In this document: positions 1 to 11,470 of the stretch, piece by piece
Layout: every line of letters starts with the position of its first letter
Position numbering within the stretch: the first letter of the stretch is position 1
Assembly (NCBI GenBank): GCA_036250225.1
Contig: JAPZLL010000025.1
Location: 486,747-550,746, forward strand
Length of the DNA: 64,000 nucleotides
From: Cercophora sp. LCS_1
Lineage: Eukaryota; Ascomycota; Sordariomycetes; Sordariales; Lasiosphaeriaceae
Reading direction: 5' to 3'
Translations under genes and position numbers: made by a program
The notes under the pieces: generated by a model
Told to the model about the DNA's origin: nothing
Seen by the model: the letters and a program-made list of their open reading frames with translations, nothing else
Database searches by the model: none

Positions 1-1190
1 GGTTGGGGCTGCTCGCCGGGCTCGAGGAGGTATGCCCAGCAGAGGGAGCGCATGGATTTGTTACGCGTCATGTCGAGGATGGCGAAGTCGCGAAAGACTT
101 GCAGGGGTGGGAGGGCATAGTTGGGGAGCGGCAGCCACTCGTCTTCGTGGATTGAGATGTCTAGCAGCGCGTAGAGCTTGTCGCGAGGGTCCGTGGCGCT
201 GAGACTACCGGCGCTGAAGAGGAGGTCGAAGTAGCAGTGGTCGTTGCGGGCTGAGAACGTGGCTCCGTTGCGATGCCATTGGTACACCAGCATGGTTGAG
301 AACACACCCCTTCCACCGGCAACGGGGAGGCTGCGAGAGTCGTGGCGAAGTCCGGCCCTAGTAAAACGACGGACGACGGTCGTTAGATGTTCGTAGGGAA
401 GCGATTCGGTGCCTAAGATGCAAACTGCCCGCTGTGCTTTGACGACTTCCTGGAGAACCCACATCCTGTGAAACCAGGGACGGGAGAGAAAAAAACCGAG
501 GTGGTGCCATCCGTCGTCGGGAAAGCCGGGAACGCCCTGGATCTCGTCCACGGTCATGTCCCAGGATTCTCCCCTCGATGGCTTTTGGGACTCAATGTAG
601 TTGTAAACCGCAGCGATGGCTTGTATCGCGTGGGCATCGCGCTCGTCTTCTTCTCCAAGCCATACGATGACTCGGTTTGCGCGAGCGTAGATCTCGCCCA
701 TGAGCTGGACCTGGTCACTCTTCTCCGCGTTATCGTCCTGGTTGATGCAGATCGCGTCGACCCATAGCGTCCGAGGAACTAGCGGATCCCTAAGGGCGGT
801 TAAGGCTGCGTGGACGTTTCGGTTCACCCTCATCGTTTTACCATCGCAGAAAATCTGGTGCGTTTTCTCCGGGTCGCCCCATGTGTAAGACAGGGCCTCG
901 TATCCAGGATCGTTCTGGACCAGGAGAAGATAGTCACCCAGGACCGCGATATTGAGACTTATCGAGATTGGATCTGAGCCGTGTCCCGGTTGCAGATGCA
1001 AAAGTCGGATCCGGCCTGGATGTGGGAGTGGCGAGATGATATAATGAGCAAATTTGACTCGTCGCTGGCCGTTGATGCTGGGGTCACGCTCCCAGTTTGG
1101 CCAGAGATCGTCGGTGGCGTGGAGCTCGCCAGCGTTGTACTCGTAGATGACGGTTGGTTCTTCAACCGGTGTCGCGCTGGGCAAAGCCAT
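1..1190 (-). CDS. HET-domain protein (3' end beyond window)
   Basis: The reading frame opens at an ATG at 1190 and stays open to base 1, so about 396 N-terminal residues are present and the C-terminus lies outside the window. The HET core is complete. YEALSYTWGD sits at residues 97-106, WVDAICINQ at about 143-151, then a VIVWLGE block, a WFHRMWVLQE block and ATDPRDKLYALL further on. HET proteins are fungal heterokaryon-incompatibility effectors or signalling proteins whose activation leads to growth arrest or cell death; the HET fold is a distant TIR relative. That role is family knowledge; the partner is not visible here. No intron is needed across the visible part. The next HET gene lies 0.9 kb away on the same strand but belongs to a different subfamily. 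Confidence 0.9.
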   Translation of the reverse strand, partial: MALPSATPVEEPTVIYEYNAGELHATDDLWPNWERDPSINGQRRVKFAHYIISPLPHPGRIRLLHLQPGHGSDPISISLNIAVLGDYLLLVQNDPGYEALSYTWGDPEKTHQIFCDGKTMRVNRNVHAALTALRDPLVPRTLWVDAICINQDDNAEKSDQVQLMGEIYARANRVIVWLGEEDERDAHAIQAIAAVYNYIESQKPSRGESWDMTVDEIQGVPGFPDDGWHHLGFFLSRPWFHRMWVLQEVVKAQRAVCILGTESLPYEHLTTVVRRFTRAGLRHDSRSLPVAGGRGVFSTMLVYQWHRNGATFSARNDHCYFDLLFSAGSLSATDPRDKLYALLDISIHEDEWLPLPNYALPPLQVFRDFAILDMTRNKSMRSLCWAYLLEPGEQPQ

Positions 1191-2099
1191 CAAGCCTGCT
1201 GGCGGTGAAGTGGAAGTGGCTGGTGAGGCTGGCTGACAGGGGAGTATTTTCTGTAGGCGTGCTTTCATCGATTTCGCAGCATCCTTGAGACGCGTTTCGA
1301 GGTGAAACGGCTTCAAAAAGCCCAGCAATCGTAATAGAACCGAGTATGAGTATTGCAGAGGTCAGTGACACTTGTTTTCGACAGCCTTCTTGGGGGTTTT
1401 TTTTTTTTTCAACATCACCGAGAAAACGGCGTCCCATGCTTCCGCATATTGACCCGCTTGCCTGGTGAGTCACCGGATTGCCCCACTGGGAAATCGAGGT
1501 TGCTGCTATTGGACAGTGCTGTAATGCATGGTCATCAACAACTGCACATCCTAATTTTTGGTGATGCGTGTTGCCCTGTCTGTGGTTGAGGGGTTTGCTG
1601 AAGCGGGACTCCCATCCACATACGATGACCCGACAGACCTGGGTTAATTGAATGGTGGTGTCTTGAAGAGCAAGCGGAAGGACTGATGCAAGATGTACTG
1701 ATGAAAACAGAGCCCATAGTAAGACTGTCGGCGGTATTCCCGTGGCGAGCGACGTCTTTTTGTTTCAGAAGCAACAGCATTTCAACAGATCGAAGCCCTT
1801 GGAGCGCACGGTGCATCCTTGTGGCTCAGGTGCTTTCGGCTACTTCGAGTGCACCCAGGATGTCACTGGCCTGACTGTATGTCCTTGACCGACGATGATG
1901 GTAATGAGGTGCCAACATAATCTTAAAAAGCCAACTTCCTTTCCACCGTTGGTGAGACCTGACGGCTGTAGAGCTCTGAAACTCAACCTTATCTCAGCTT
2001 CGGGTTCCAGTCACTACTATCATCACATTCCCAAAACTCCCTCAAGAGACGTCTCCCACACGTCTCCGGCCATGGTAGCTTCCGTATACTTGGCCTCCT
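1191..2099. other. Intergenic spacer between two HET genes
   Basis: No convincing gene was seen on either strand. It holds a run of T at about 1397-1409. Short open frames here have no recognisable motif. Confidence 0.5.
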
Positions 2100-4155
2100 C
2101 TAAGCCAGTGTAATCTCCTTCCACTGAGCACCAGGCTCGAACCCGCTCGCCACCGCGTCTTGCCGGATAGTCCCTATCCCCCGTCTTTCAGCGACGCCGT
2201 CACTCCACTCCAAGAGCATGATGTGGTAAAACTTCCGCGGGCCCTTGCGTCCGAGGTGGATATCATCTATGGCAGGCATGAGCTCGTCCGATTCCGACAA
2301 CAGCACCGCCTCGCACGGCGCTTGCGACTCAAAGAATTTTGTGTCTTCCAATCCGTCGAGCATCACGACACCGCAAACCAGACCCTGCCGGTCAAACAGC
2401 TTGGCGATGGCCATGAAGACGTCGAGGTCGTCAATCTTAAGCCACACAGTCAGCGACCAGAACTGCAGAATGGGATAAGGCCGCGGGGGCGTGTTGCTCG
2501 GCCAAGGACTTCCCGATGGCGCTGTGCGAGTTATCGAGATACTCAGATGTCGGCATTCAAAAGGCTGTCGCTGATCGCTACCGTTTATCTCCCCGACTGG
2601 CATCATAATCTCGGTCCCATCTGGGGTTCTCATGTACCAAATAATCCACACCCGTTGGTCCAGCCAGCCGTTCAGCCTCTCCCTCTGGGCGATACTGACC
2701 TCACCACGCCAGCCTACCCACGAGTAGCTGGGGAATCCAGGGCGGCGCCGCAAGTTGCGACCGAAAAAGAGTAGAAACTGGTCAAAAGCCCCTGCGGGCA
2801 GACCTTGTATGATGGGGTACTCCAACTTGTCCGAGACGCGCCGCACAATGCCCGCCAAAGCGCGGAGGACGTCGGTCTCCTTGGTGAGGGCACGTTTTGT
2901 ATACTGCTGAAGCATCCAGGCGTAGTCCTGTAGCGGAAATTGAAGTAGAATAGTGTCAAGGTACCCATCCTCGGCGTAGAATGTCTGGAAGCTGGTGCTG
3001 GGATGCGGATCGTCCTCGCAGGTTTCGCAGCGTTCGCTCTCGCGACACCGAAAGAAGAGCTGGTCTCCTGCAAAATACAAAATGCGCCGGGATAAAAGAT
3101 GTTCTTGAAACCTGTATTCTTTTGTTATACACTCCCAAGTATATTTGTTTTCAACAACTGCAGCAAAGAAATGATGTTGCTCACGTCCATGCTCGCGACT
3201 CATATACTGATCTCTTTAAGAATGTGTCGGGGCCGAAGTACACCCCCATAAAGATGCCAGGTTTGACTTCTCGAGCGAGCCGCTGCTCTTTCCTATCCCC
3301 CGCGTGGAGACCGACAAGTCCAGAATTCGCATCGTGTCCCCCGGCGCTTACTATGGTGAGCCACGACTGCTCGAAAATGCAGTCCATGACATGAACGCCT
3401 CTCCGAAGGTCCTCGTCATCGTTCTGCAGCAAGCATAACGAGTCCACCCAGAGGTAGCGGACGCCAAGCCGCCTGGTGAGTGTGATTGCGTCTCGGATCG
3501 TCATGGGAAGATGCTCCCAGGCCTCGGTCATGGCGCCCGGCTGCATCAGCCTGGGTCTGTTGACGGCCGAGAGTCTAAAGTTGGGTACTGCGCCCCAGAC
3601 GTAGCTCAAGGCCACATATCTCAGTGATTCAGATACCTCCACAAGCGCGTTCTCAACTACATCAATCAGCCGTAATGTGTCGAGGTCGGCAATGCCCAGC
3701 GGATGGTTCAGGTCGCAGCTTGCGTGGTTCGTCTCGCATTGCTGCACCCAGCCCTTGACCCTCTCGAGATCGAGGACCGAGTCGAGGGCATGGCAAAGAT
3801 AGAAGCGGCGATGGCTGGCCGGAAGGTCTGAGGAGGCAGGTGCCGCAAAAGCAATCCAAACCTCGCATCCCGTTCCAAACAGGCGGAAACCGGAGCGACG
3901 CCCTGGTGCGCTTTGCTCATGCCAAATCAGCTCGATGTCGCGCCACTCCGGCATGGCCCTGGTTCGCGAGTTCTCCACTCTCCCCGGGTCCTGGTGTATG
4001 GCGTCGCGGACAAGCTGGCAGAATTCGCATTGCGTGTCGCCGACGAGAGTAAAACGCGGCAGGTCGTAGATGCGGTTGCGGAGGTGGGCGCCCTGTTGGA
4101 GTTCCCTCAGTGGCACGCTAGCACAGACCGAGCATGGATTTTCCTCCGGCAACAT
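2100..4155 (-). CDS. HET-domain protein, 660 aa, one intron
   Basis: Exons on the minus strand are 4155-3185 and 3111-2100, with a 73-bp GT-AG intron (3112-3184). Splicing falls inside the conserved RAWTFQE block, rebuilding T from both exons, and gives 660 residues. The N-terminus has a CxxC-type stretch (residues 43-46). The HET motifs are YVALSYVWG near residues 180-188 and RYLWVDSLCLLQND near 233-246. After the intron comes the usual FQEHLLSRR segment and a long C-terminal region ending with a WKEI-type tail. The family controls vegetative incompatibility and related cell-death responses. The gene at 36.7-38.9 kb is a clear paralogue with the intron at the same codon and a similar C-terminus. 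No frame break was seen, so this copy looks functional. Confidence 0.9.
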
Positions 4156-5055
4156 CGCAGCTTCGTCTGGCTGGTGGACGCCTTATTTTTCCGTGGCAAC
4201 TGCACGCGTCCTAGGGTTGGTCGGGAAGTGTTGGTCATCAATCTCAAGCGTCGGGCGAAAAGCGGGGGACGGGAGCTGACCAAGAGGGGTCGTTAAGTTT
4301 CGGTTGTTAAATCGCGCTCTGTCTATCGGCCGCCCGTAGGTACTCTATTCAGGCAGGCAAGATCAAAAGCTGTGAAAGCCTGTCAAAGCTCAGAAACCTT
4401 GCATGAAAAGAATTGCACCACACAAATACATTAAGACAACTCAACCCAGTAGCTTCGCCTCCTTCTACTTGCTCAACCCCAATAAAGTCCCCTTGTGCCC
4501 CTCTGGTGCATGCGCAGGCTTCGGCTCCCCATTCTGCACCTATTCCCAAATACCCCTGACTGTCTCTATAGTATTCCAATACTCCAAACCCGCACCCGTT
4601 GCCTTTTTATTATCCTACCTATATATAAACGCATACTTTTTAACCCCCCATTTAATCTTCGACCAGACGGCGCCCCTATGTCGTGTCGGATAATGTTATG
4701 AGCAGGAAGAGCCATTATTGACATGAGGGGCAGAAGAATGATCATGAGCAGGCGATGCGGCTCTAGGCTAAAGTCATAGCGCCGCAGCGGAGGGCGAATA
4801 TGTGCCAGAATACGACAGAGTATTTGGCGTATATGGCGTATCCCGGGATTCGGGTGGGTGTTTGCAAGTCGATGTTTTGATGGCAATGGCAAATGGGTGC
4901 TGACGTTTGCACAGAAAAAGGATCTCGCGCAGCTGTATACGAGGGCGTGTTTCGTCGGTTGACGGTGCCAAAGTTTGAATTTGATGAGGGTGAGTTGCAT
5001 AGTAGCTTTAAGCTACAAGCGTTGACGGTCAATCAACAGCAGCACAACGGACGCC
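4156..5055. other. Intergenic; possible missing 5' part of the NACHT gene
   Basis: This lies between the divergent HET and NACHT genes. STAND proteins of this type usually carry about 200 more N-terminal residues than the downstream gene shows, and no clear exon for them was found here. Short open frames on both strands have no motif. Confidence 0.4.
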
Positions 5056-7827
5056 ATGAAGATCACCCAGCGAGAAGACTTCGGCACTTTCAGTTCGAAC
5101 CTGCAGGACTTCATACAATCGTTCTCACAGGGATATACACGTCTTGAGGATCTTACCCGCGAAGCCCTGCTGACGAGGAAGCATATCACGAAGGAAGTTG
5201 CCCCTCTGGCGCAAGAGGTAACACTCAATCAGATGGGCCGGACCTTGGTGGATATGGACAAACGTTTCATCACGTCGGACCTAGGCGCCGAGGCCAAGTC
5301 CAAGCATGAGCGGCTCCTTCGAAGTCTCAAGTACGGCACCATGAATGAAAGACAGAACCAAATCAAGGACCCCCATGTCGACACCTTTGAGTGGATCTTC
5401 CAACCCCCAGACAACCCGGACGTGTTGGAAATGAAAGACAAGTTTGACTACGACACCGGGCGCATCAACTGGGAACTGAGCGAAAACCACATTCGTATAA
5501 AGAAGGCTTCGGATGTATTCTGTGAGTGGCTCATGGATCCAAATGCTAGCCTCTTCTGGATATGTGGCAAGCCAGGATCAGGAAAGAGCACGTTCATGAA
5601 GTTCTTAGCAAGCAACACAAGGACACTTGAGCTGCTGAACACATCGAGAGCAGTCCAAGATAAAGGCTTTAGAATCGCTTCGCACTACATTTGGAGCTCC
5701 GGCCAACGAATGGAAGCGCAAGTCAAGGGGTGCCTATGCTCGCTACTCCATCAACTTCTGCTTACCGGATACGACGCCTCCCAAGCGGTCCTTCAAAGGT
5801 TCCCGGAAATACAGCACAAGGACGCCACTTCGGACTGGTGCGAGAAAGACCTAAAAGAGATTCTCATCCTTTTGCTCTCTCATAATCCCCAGCAATGCTA
5901 CTGTTTGTTCATCGATGGTCTGGATGAGGTAGATCCTTCGGACGGACAACTCAAAGTCGTCGAACTCCTACAGGAACTTCGAGTTTTGCCGGGGGTCAAG
6001 ATCTGTGCATCGAGTCGCCCTGAAGCGCAACTACAGCAATATCTACGACAGTTCCCGATGTTCAAGATTCAGGATTTGACCTACCGTGATATCTGGTCCT
6101 TTGCGTCGCAAGGCCTCCAAAACCATTTCCCCCAAGCCCAACCCGACGAGCGAGTGAGCGACAACCAGTCCGGGAATGACAGGAAAGGTTACCAACATCT
6201 AGTTAAAACGATCTGTGAGATGGCTGAAGGGGTCTTTCTCTGGGTTTCGTTGGCGGTGTGCAGCCTGCGGGACGGCTTGATCGGGGATGATAGCATTGCG
6301 GAACTCCAGAAGCGTCTGGAGTTGCTGCCGACAAACCTCCGGGATCTATACCGGGCTATGTGGACCCGTATGGGCGACAACAGGGAGATGTGCCAGAAAG
6401 ACGCAGCCATCTACCTGAACTTCGTTCTCCATAGGGGGACAGTGTATGACTTCGTTCGGTCGAGTGACGCGGCCCTCGAATTACTGTTGACCGCGGACAC
6501 GAAACTCACGGACAGAATCCTGAATCAAGAGTCAAACCTCTCGATATCTCTAGAGTCTCTGAACGGGAAACGCAGCCAGATGATCAAATGGGTTAGCGTG
6601 AGATGTGCGGGCCTCCTTGAGGCTGCGGAAGAGACGAGCAATGCAGGCGGTCGTGTGTACGTCACCTCAAGGATCCAGTTCATCAATCGCTCAGCCAGAG
6701 AGTTTGTGGAAAACGACGACGATGGTCGAAAGCTTCTCGCCCAGGGCAAAATGACGAGTTTGGACCGAAACTTCAGGTTCCTAAAGGTTCAGCTCGCCCT
6801 CGTTTGCCTATCTTCCCGATTAAATCTCGATCTTATGCGAGCACTTATGACCGTCAGCCCGAAGCAGTTTATGCTCCTCAATAAGATTTTTGCAGAGGGG
6901 GGCTGCATTACTGAGGAGCAAGAGAATCATCTGTTGGCGGTGGTTGAGTCATTGATCCCGGATACGGTTGCCCAAAGCATCTGGGGGAAAGTCCGATCCC
7001 AAAGTACTCAGTGCCAAGGGCATATCGATTTCCTGGGGCTTACAGCTCAGATGGCAGATCCGAAAGGGTTTAGGGAGGCACTTCAGCAAAAACAAAGGCT
7101 CAACCCCGGAGCGCGTCTATCACCTGCTTACCGAAGTTACATTTTCATCCAAGTGGCACGCCGCCCCCGCGATTGGATGGTTCTCAAGAATCTTCCTCGG
7201 AAAGATGCGGCATGGAGCGATTGGTTACGTGAACAAGGGCCCTGCATGAACCTGACTCTGAGGACATTCCCTTGTATTTGTGGGTTTCCAATACCGTCGC
7301 GATCAATCGCCCCCTGGACACCCATCATAGCCGCAATAGCTTGGACATTATCGGCACTCCGGGGCACTTTCAACGAGCCACGGTGCGTTTTGGGTGCCCT
7401 TAAGAGCGTTGTACCCCACAGTGGAATTTGTGCCAGTTTGGCTAGCCCGATTGTTCTCTGTTTGCCGCTGGAAAAAGATCTTCCTTGCTCAACATGGCCA
7501 ACAGTGGTGGTGGGCTTCGGGGAATTTGAGCCCTACTTCGAGCGAATTCTACTCGCCGAAACAGACGCCTGGTTTGCACTGAAGGTTGTCCTAGATGCAT
7601 TGAAGAAGTGCGGACACGCAGAGTTAACTCAAGAAATCGAAGAGCTGTGCAAGGGGCTCGCTGGGACCACACTCTCTGGGTTCAAGATTGACAGGATGAC
7701 GATTGTCCGGCGGGGGAGGCGGGATAGTCGGTACAGGGACGTAACGGACCCAAGTTACTGTTTGGAACTGGAGACTTGTCTCGCAGGGGCAACGGTCCAT
7801 GAGCAGAATCTGATAATAGACTTTTAG
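5056..7827 (+). CDS. NACHT-type STAND NTPase (fungal NLR-like)
   Basis: A 923-residue intronless frame from an ATG. The Walker A loop GKPGSGKST is at residues 171-179 and the Walker B region FIDGLDEVD at 285-293, followed by a CASSRPE sensor-like stretch, the standard NACHT order in fungal NLR-like proteins. Residues 1-150 match the linker normally found just before NACHT (LEDLT.EALLTRK and LKY..MNERQNQI motifs). The remaining C-terminus is long and shows no ankyrin, WD or TPR repeats. STAND proteins act as ATP-driven sensors in non-self recognition and programmed cell death. Two oddities: the usual N-terminal effector domain appears to be missing, and the frame ends at a TAG immediately followed by open sequence in another frame (see 7828-8021). 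The allele may be damaged or the base call wrong. Confidence 0.85.
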   Translation: MKITQREDFGTFSSNLQDFIQSFSQGYTRLEDLTREALLTRKHITKEVAPLAQEVTLNQMGRTLVDMDKRFITSDLGAEAKSKHERLLRSLKYGTMNERQNQIKDPHVDTFEWIFQPPDNPDVLEMKDKFDYDTGRINWELSENHIRIKKASDVFCEWLMDPNASLFWICGKPGSGKSTFMKFLASNTRTLELLNTSRAVQDKGFRIASHYIWSSGQRMEAQVKGCLCSLLHQLLLTGYDASQAVLQRFPEIQHKDATSDWCEKDLKEILILLLSHNPQQCYCLFIDGLDEVDPSDGQLKVVELLQELRVLPGVKICASSRPEAQLQQYLRQFPMFKIQDLTYRDIWSFASQGLQNHFPQAQPDERVSDNQSGNDRKGYQHLVKTICEMAEGVFLWVSLAVCSLRDGLIGDDSIAELQKRLELLPTNLRDLYRAMWTRMGDNREMCQKDAAIYLNFVLHRGTVYDFVRSSDAALELLLTADTKLTDRILNQESNLSISLESLNGKRSQMIKWVSVRCAGLLEAAEETSNAGGRVYVTSRIQFINRSAREFVENDDDGRKLLAQGKMTSLDRNFRFLKVQLALVCLSSRLNLDLMRALMTVSPKQFMLLNKIFAEGGCITEEQENHLLAVVESLIPDTVAQSIWGKVRSQSTQCQGHIDFLGLTAQMADPKGFREALQQKQRLNPGARLSPAYRSYIFIQVARRPRDWMVLKNLPRKDAAWSDWLREQGPCMNLTLRTFPCICGFPIPSRSIAPWTPIIAAIAWTLSALRGTFNEPRCVLGALKSVVPHSGICASLASPIVLCLPLEKDLPCSTWPTVVVGFGEFEPYFERILLAETDAWFALKVVLDALKKCGHAELTQEIEELCKGLAGTTLSGFKIDRMTIVRRGRRDSRYRDVTDPSYCLELETCLAGATVHEQNLIIDF

Positions 7828-8021
7828 TACCGGGCCTTCACGAGTTGTTCGACCGGATCGAGTCCACAGTTGAGAGCTGGGACTCTAGGGAAGGGATCGA
7901 GGAGTCATTGGTTGAAAGGGACATTATGTGGCGGTTTGATGATCCGAGGGCGCGAGTTCCGGAAATGTGGGCAGATGACATTGACGGGGCTGGAGTCGGG
8001 TTGTTGAGCGTTACTCCCTGA
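7828..8021 (+). pseudogene. Out-of-frame C-terminal tail of the NACHT gene
   Basis: Directly after the stop at 7825-7827, a different frame stays open for about 65 codons to a TGA ending at 8021, with protein-like content (LHELFDRIE, VESWDSREG). The two frames meet in the T run at 7822-7825. One extra T would fuse them, so a one-base deletion or sequencing error in the homopolymer is the simplest reading. No acceptable intron donor and acceptor in the right phase was found. Confidence 0.55.
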
Positions 8022-8772
8022 GACTATTCTTTCAATATTGAGTTTCTGTTTCTTCCGTAAGATTGTTTTTTAGTTCTAGTAGACAGGATGCAGAGGGATC
8101 GATGACGCATTTTGTGGATATTGGACTATGTTGTTTCAGGACGCAGACTTTTTTTCTGTGCAGATTGTAACCCAGCTTTGCTTGTCAGATAACCCATCCG
8201 AAAGGATGTGGCCAATCCTTTCCAGTGAGTTGCTGAACAGCGTGGGTAAAACCACCAACTCGCCTCAGAAGTTTATCCGGAGTTTGACGAGGTGAACATT
8301 ACCATACGTCGAGAGAGTTTGGGCCACCCTTCGGCTACTATAACGTGTGGCTCGCTTCTTCCTCCCGTCCCAACCAAGGTTGAGTTTCCCCCGCATGCCA
8401 CGGCCTTGGAAAAGCTCGACGTGGGCCACAAGACTATAAATAGTGATGAGGCTGCGATACATATTGACCCCGACACATTGCATCCCGGGACAAAACTCTT
8501 GACCCCACACATTATAAATCGGTCCGACCAATTAGTCCTCAATAACGTGATTTACCATGTACTTCATTTTCCCAAAATTTCAGCAAATATGAAGACCGTG
8601 AATCTTGTTACCGGAATCGTCTTGCAACTGTGAACATGGAGATATAAACCCAACCGCCTTCCCCTCCTGACACTCAAACCCCGAAATACAACTGCTTGAA
8701 AGAGCGCTGGTCACACCTGCCTCCTCTGATTATCCTCCATTTACCACCGCTTTGTGTTGTGCGGAAAGCAAA
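8022..8772. other. Intergenic region upstream of the secreted DUF4360 gene
   Basis: No gene was recognised. The promoter-like part at the right end is listed separately. Confidence 0.4.
8643..8648 (+). promoter_or_regulatory. TATA box candidate for the DUF4360 gene
   Basis: TATAAA lies about 125 bp upstream of the ATG at 8773, followed by C-rich sequence, a normal fungal core-promoter layout. Confidence 0.4.
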
Positions 8773-9495
8773 ATGCATCTCGCCCTCATTCTCTCCCTCC
8801 TCGCCGGCGCCACCACGGCATTCTCCACCAACCCTCTGGATCAGCAAGACCCCGCTCCAAGCCCCCCCGCCGATGAGATCCAGTTAGCCAGCGTCGTGTT
8901 CGCCGGTTCCGGATGTCCGGCGGGCTCCGTCTCGGGCAACATCTCACCCGACCCGACGAAAATCACCTTGGCCTATGACTACCTTACCGCTCAAACGGGC
9001 CGTAACATCACCGCGGCCAATTCCCGCAAGAACTGCCAGCTCAACATCAAGCTCAAGCACAGTGCCGGCTGGCATTTCTCCGTGTCTAAGACCAGCTATC
9101 GTGGACACGCGCGAATTCCGGCTGGCACCAATGGTACCGCTCGAGCGACGTATTACTTCTCGGGAGAGTCTGGCCAGGTATGTCATCCATACCTCCCATC
9201 TTGTGGTGTTGTTCCTGGCGCTAACCCATAGCAGGCAACGTCAACCGTGATCATTCCGGGGCCATACGACGGCGAATTCCTCAAGACCGATGAGTTTTCG
9301 CTTGGAACGATTTGGTCTCCTTGTGGCAACGAGGGACTGCTCAATATCAACTCTGAAGTTCGGTTGACACCTACCAACTCGACCCAGCCTGCAGTGTTGT
9401 CGGTGACGAGCCTTGAGAAGGTTGAGCTTAGCTGGCAACGGTGTGTTCGGGCCGCTCCTAGCACGGCTACTCCGTCACCCACTAGTGCCCCATAG
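8773..9495 (+). CDS. Small secreted DUF4360 protein, 221 aa
   Basis: Exons are 8773-9177 and 9235-9495, with a 57-bp GT-AG intron; an alternative acceptor 3 bp upstream is possible. The second in-frame ATG was chosen because it opens directly into a signal peptide (MHLALILSLLAGATTAF). The mature part fits DUF4360, with FAGSGCP near the start, the NCQLNIKL block, a YRGHA block and a closing SWQRC. These proteins are secreted, cysteine-containing and of unknown function; many ascomycetes carry several copies. A Ser/Thr/Pro-rich tail follows the last cysteine. Identification rests on motif order only. Confidence 0.85.
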
Positions 9496-9956
9496 GATGT
9501 GAATAGGTGGTAGCTAGCTTGGGACAAGGGAGGTATGCCTGGGAAATGCACCGGTAGTTGATGTGGCTAGCTTCCTGTGACCAAGTTTTGAATAAATTTG
9601 ATGTTTTGTACCTTGTTCAGATTTGAGATACTCCTTGTCGTCAGTATTGTAGCATTGTTGATGAGGTGCAAAGTGTGGCGGATGTATGTTTGTTTCTGAT
9701 GCTCTCCTTCCCAGGTCAGACAGGTTCGCTGTTGTCGGTGGCATTTTCTGGAACATGGAACTTCGTGATTGTATTCTCGAGCGAGGTTGGGTGTCCGAAT
9801 GAGACTCATGCACAGCTGCCTGCACGTGCTCAATTACTGGACGCCACGTCCCCTGTGGCCGCCGTCGCGACGCCAAAGCGCATTCTGGAAGAAGATAAGA
9901 AGGAGAGGACAGCCCAACATGAGGTTTGACCATGTCCATCGCATTACCTGACTTTT

Positions 9957-11380
9957 TTGACGTACCCACGCGAACCGGGCCCCGAAGTAGCGGCAAGCAT
10001 CTTTGCCGTCATCTCCGTCACCGACCGGGTCATCAGTCTCACTCGTCAAATCATCTCGGTGATCAACGATGCACCACGCGAATTCCACTTGATTCAGATG
10101 GAAGCGTCGTACTTGCGCGGCGTGATTGAGACCACCCGATCGCAAACCCAGGCGGGAGCACTGAGCGAAACGTGTTTGAAGCAGTTCTACGGAGATTCTC
10201 ACCGCAGCGGACTCACTGTCATGCTCGTGGAGTATTTCGTCGAGGTTGAGCAAAAGCTGCAACCAGAGGCGTCCTTTGTGCCCTCGCACTTCGGTGGGAG
10301 GGTTCAGGAGTTTGAGCTCCCTTGGAGGACTGTGACTTGGCCGCTCAAGCGCGAGAAGGCACAGCGCCTGTTGAAGGATGTGCAGAGCGTGGGGCATAAG
10401 ATGACGTTGCTGCTTCAGCAGGGCATGAAGTAAGTGGCCTTTGGGGGAGGGGGGGGGAGGGGGCCTACCTTGCTGATTCTAATAACCGAAGATTTGAGAG
10501 CACCGAATCATTGCCGACATCGACGACACGAAATACGAGCTCGCCGATCTCGCGAAAGCTGGGGCCTAGTAGCAACGATGAGTGGCGTCGATGGATGTGT
10601 CCACTTGCTGTCCCATATTGGGCTGTCCATGAGAATGCCGAGGCCAAGATGTGGCCGGGCACTGGCGAATGGCTCAGGGAGACTCCCCAGTACAAGGCCT
10701 GGGTGAGTGATGTTGGAGAGGATACTTTGTCTTTGTGCCTTTCAGGTCCTTCGGGGTCCGGCAAGACGACTCTGACGGCTGGATTGATCACCGAACTCAG
10801 GAAGAGCAAGGAAATGGCCGGCGACTGCATTCTATACTATTTCTTCGACATCCAGGACGCCGCGAGAAACACCGTTTCATCACTCTACAGCGTCTTGACC
10901 TCACAGCTGCTGGATCGTTTGGGCGAGGTGGGAATGGGTCGGGTCCGGGAGCTTGCCGAGAATGTTGTACGACTGCAGGCCTGTCAGCCGACTACGGATC
11001 AGCGTGTCGAAGTTCTCGTCGACCATCTCCACCAGGCTGCCAAGTCTTCGAACGTATACGTGGTGGTTGGCGCTTGTGACGAATGCAGCGACTTTAGCAA
11101 GAACAGAAACGTGCGATTTCTGAACACAATCCTCCATCAAGATGACAAGCGTTTCCGACTGTTCCTAACCATGAGGGAGGAACGCTTTGTGCCGGCAATC
11201 ACGGTTAGCGAAGCTACGAGCATTTCTCTTCTGCGCAACAAAGATGTGGTATTAGAGATAGCCAAATATGTTCGGGCAAATGTTCTCCGCATGGGAGATA
11301 AGGCCATCGGAGCGATGAAGCGAGCTGGAGAGGAACAAGAGGTCAACATGCTAGAAGAGGTGATACAAAGCATTTGCTAG
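9957..11380 (+). CDS. Truncated STAND NTPase, possibly a pseudogene
   Basis: Coding blocks are about 9957-10429 and 10492-11380, joined by a 62-bp GT-AG intron with a long G run. The first block is a fungal STAND N-terminal domain (SIFAVISVTDRVI-type start). The second carries a Walker A loop (GPSGSGKTT, about 10744-10770) and a Walker B-like stretch ending ACDEC. The frame stops right after the NTPase, where relatives continue into repeats, so only about 450 residues remain. The start is also doubtful: there is no in-frame ATG before the conserved N-domain, an upstream stop lies at 9927, and the nearest ATG (9932) is in another frame. Either a small upstream exon exists or both ends are eroded. 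It converges with the arylsulfotransferase-like gene. Confidence 0.65.
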
Positions 11381-11470
11381 TCCAACGATGACTCCTAAGC
11401 TCCATTGACCTTTTGGTGTCACCTCGAGGTAGTTAACGCCTCCCAGATGCCTAGACTCTTGTTCATCTCA

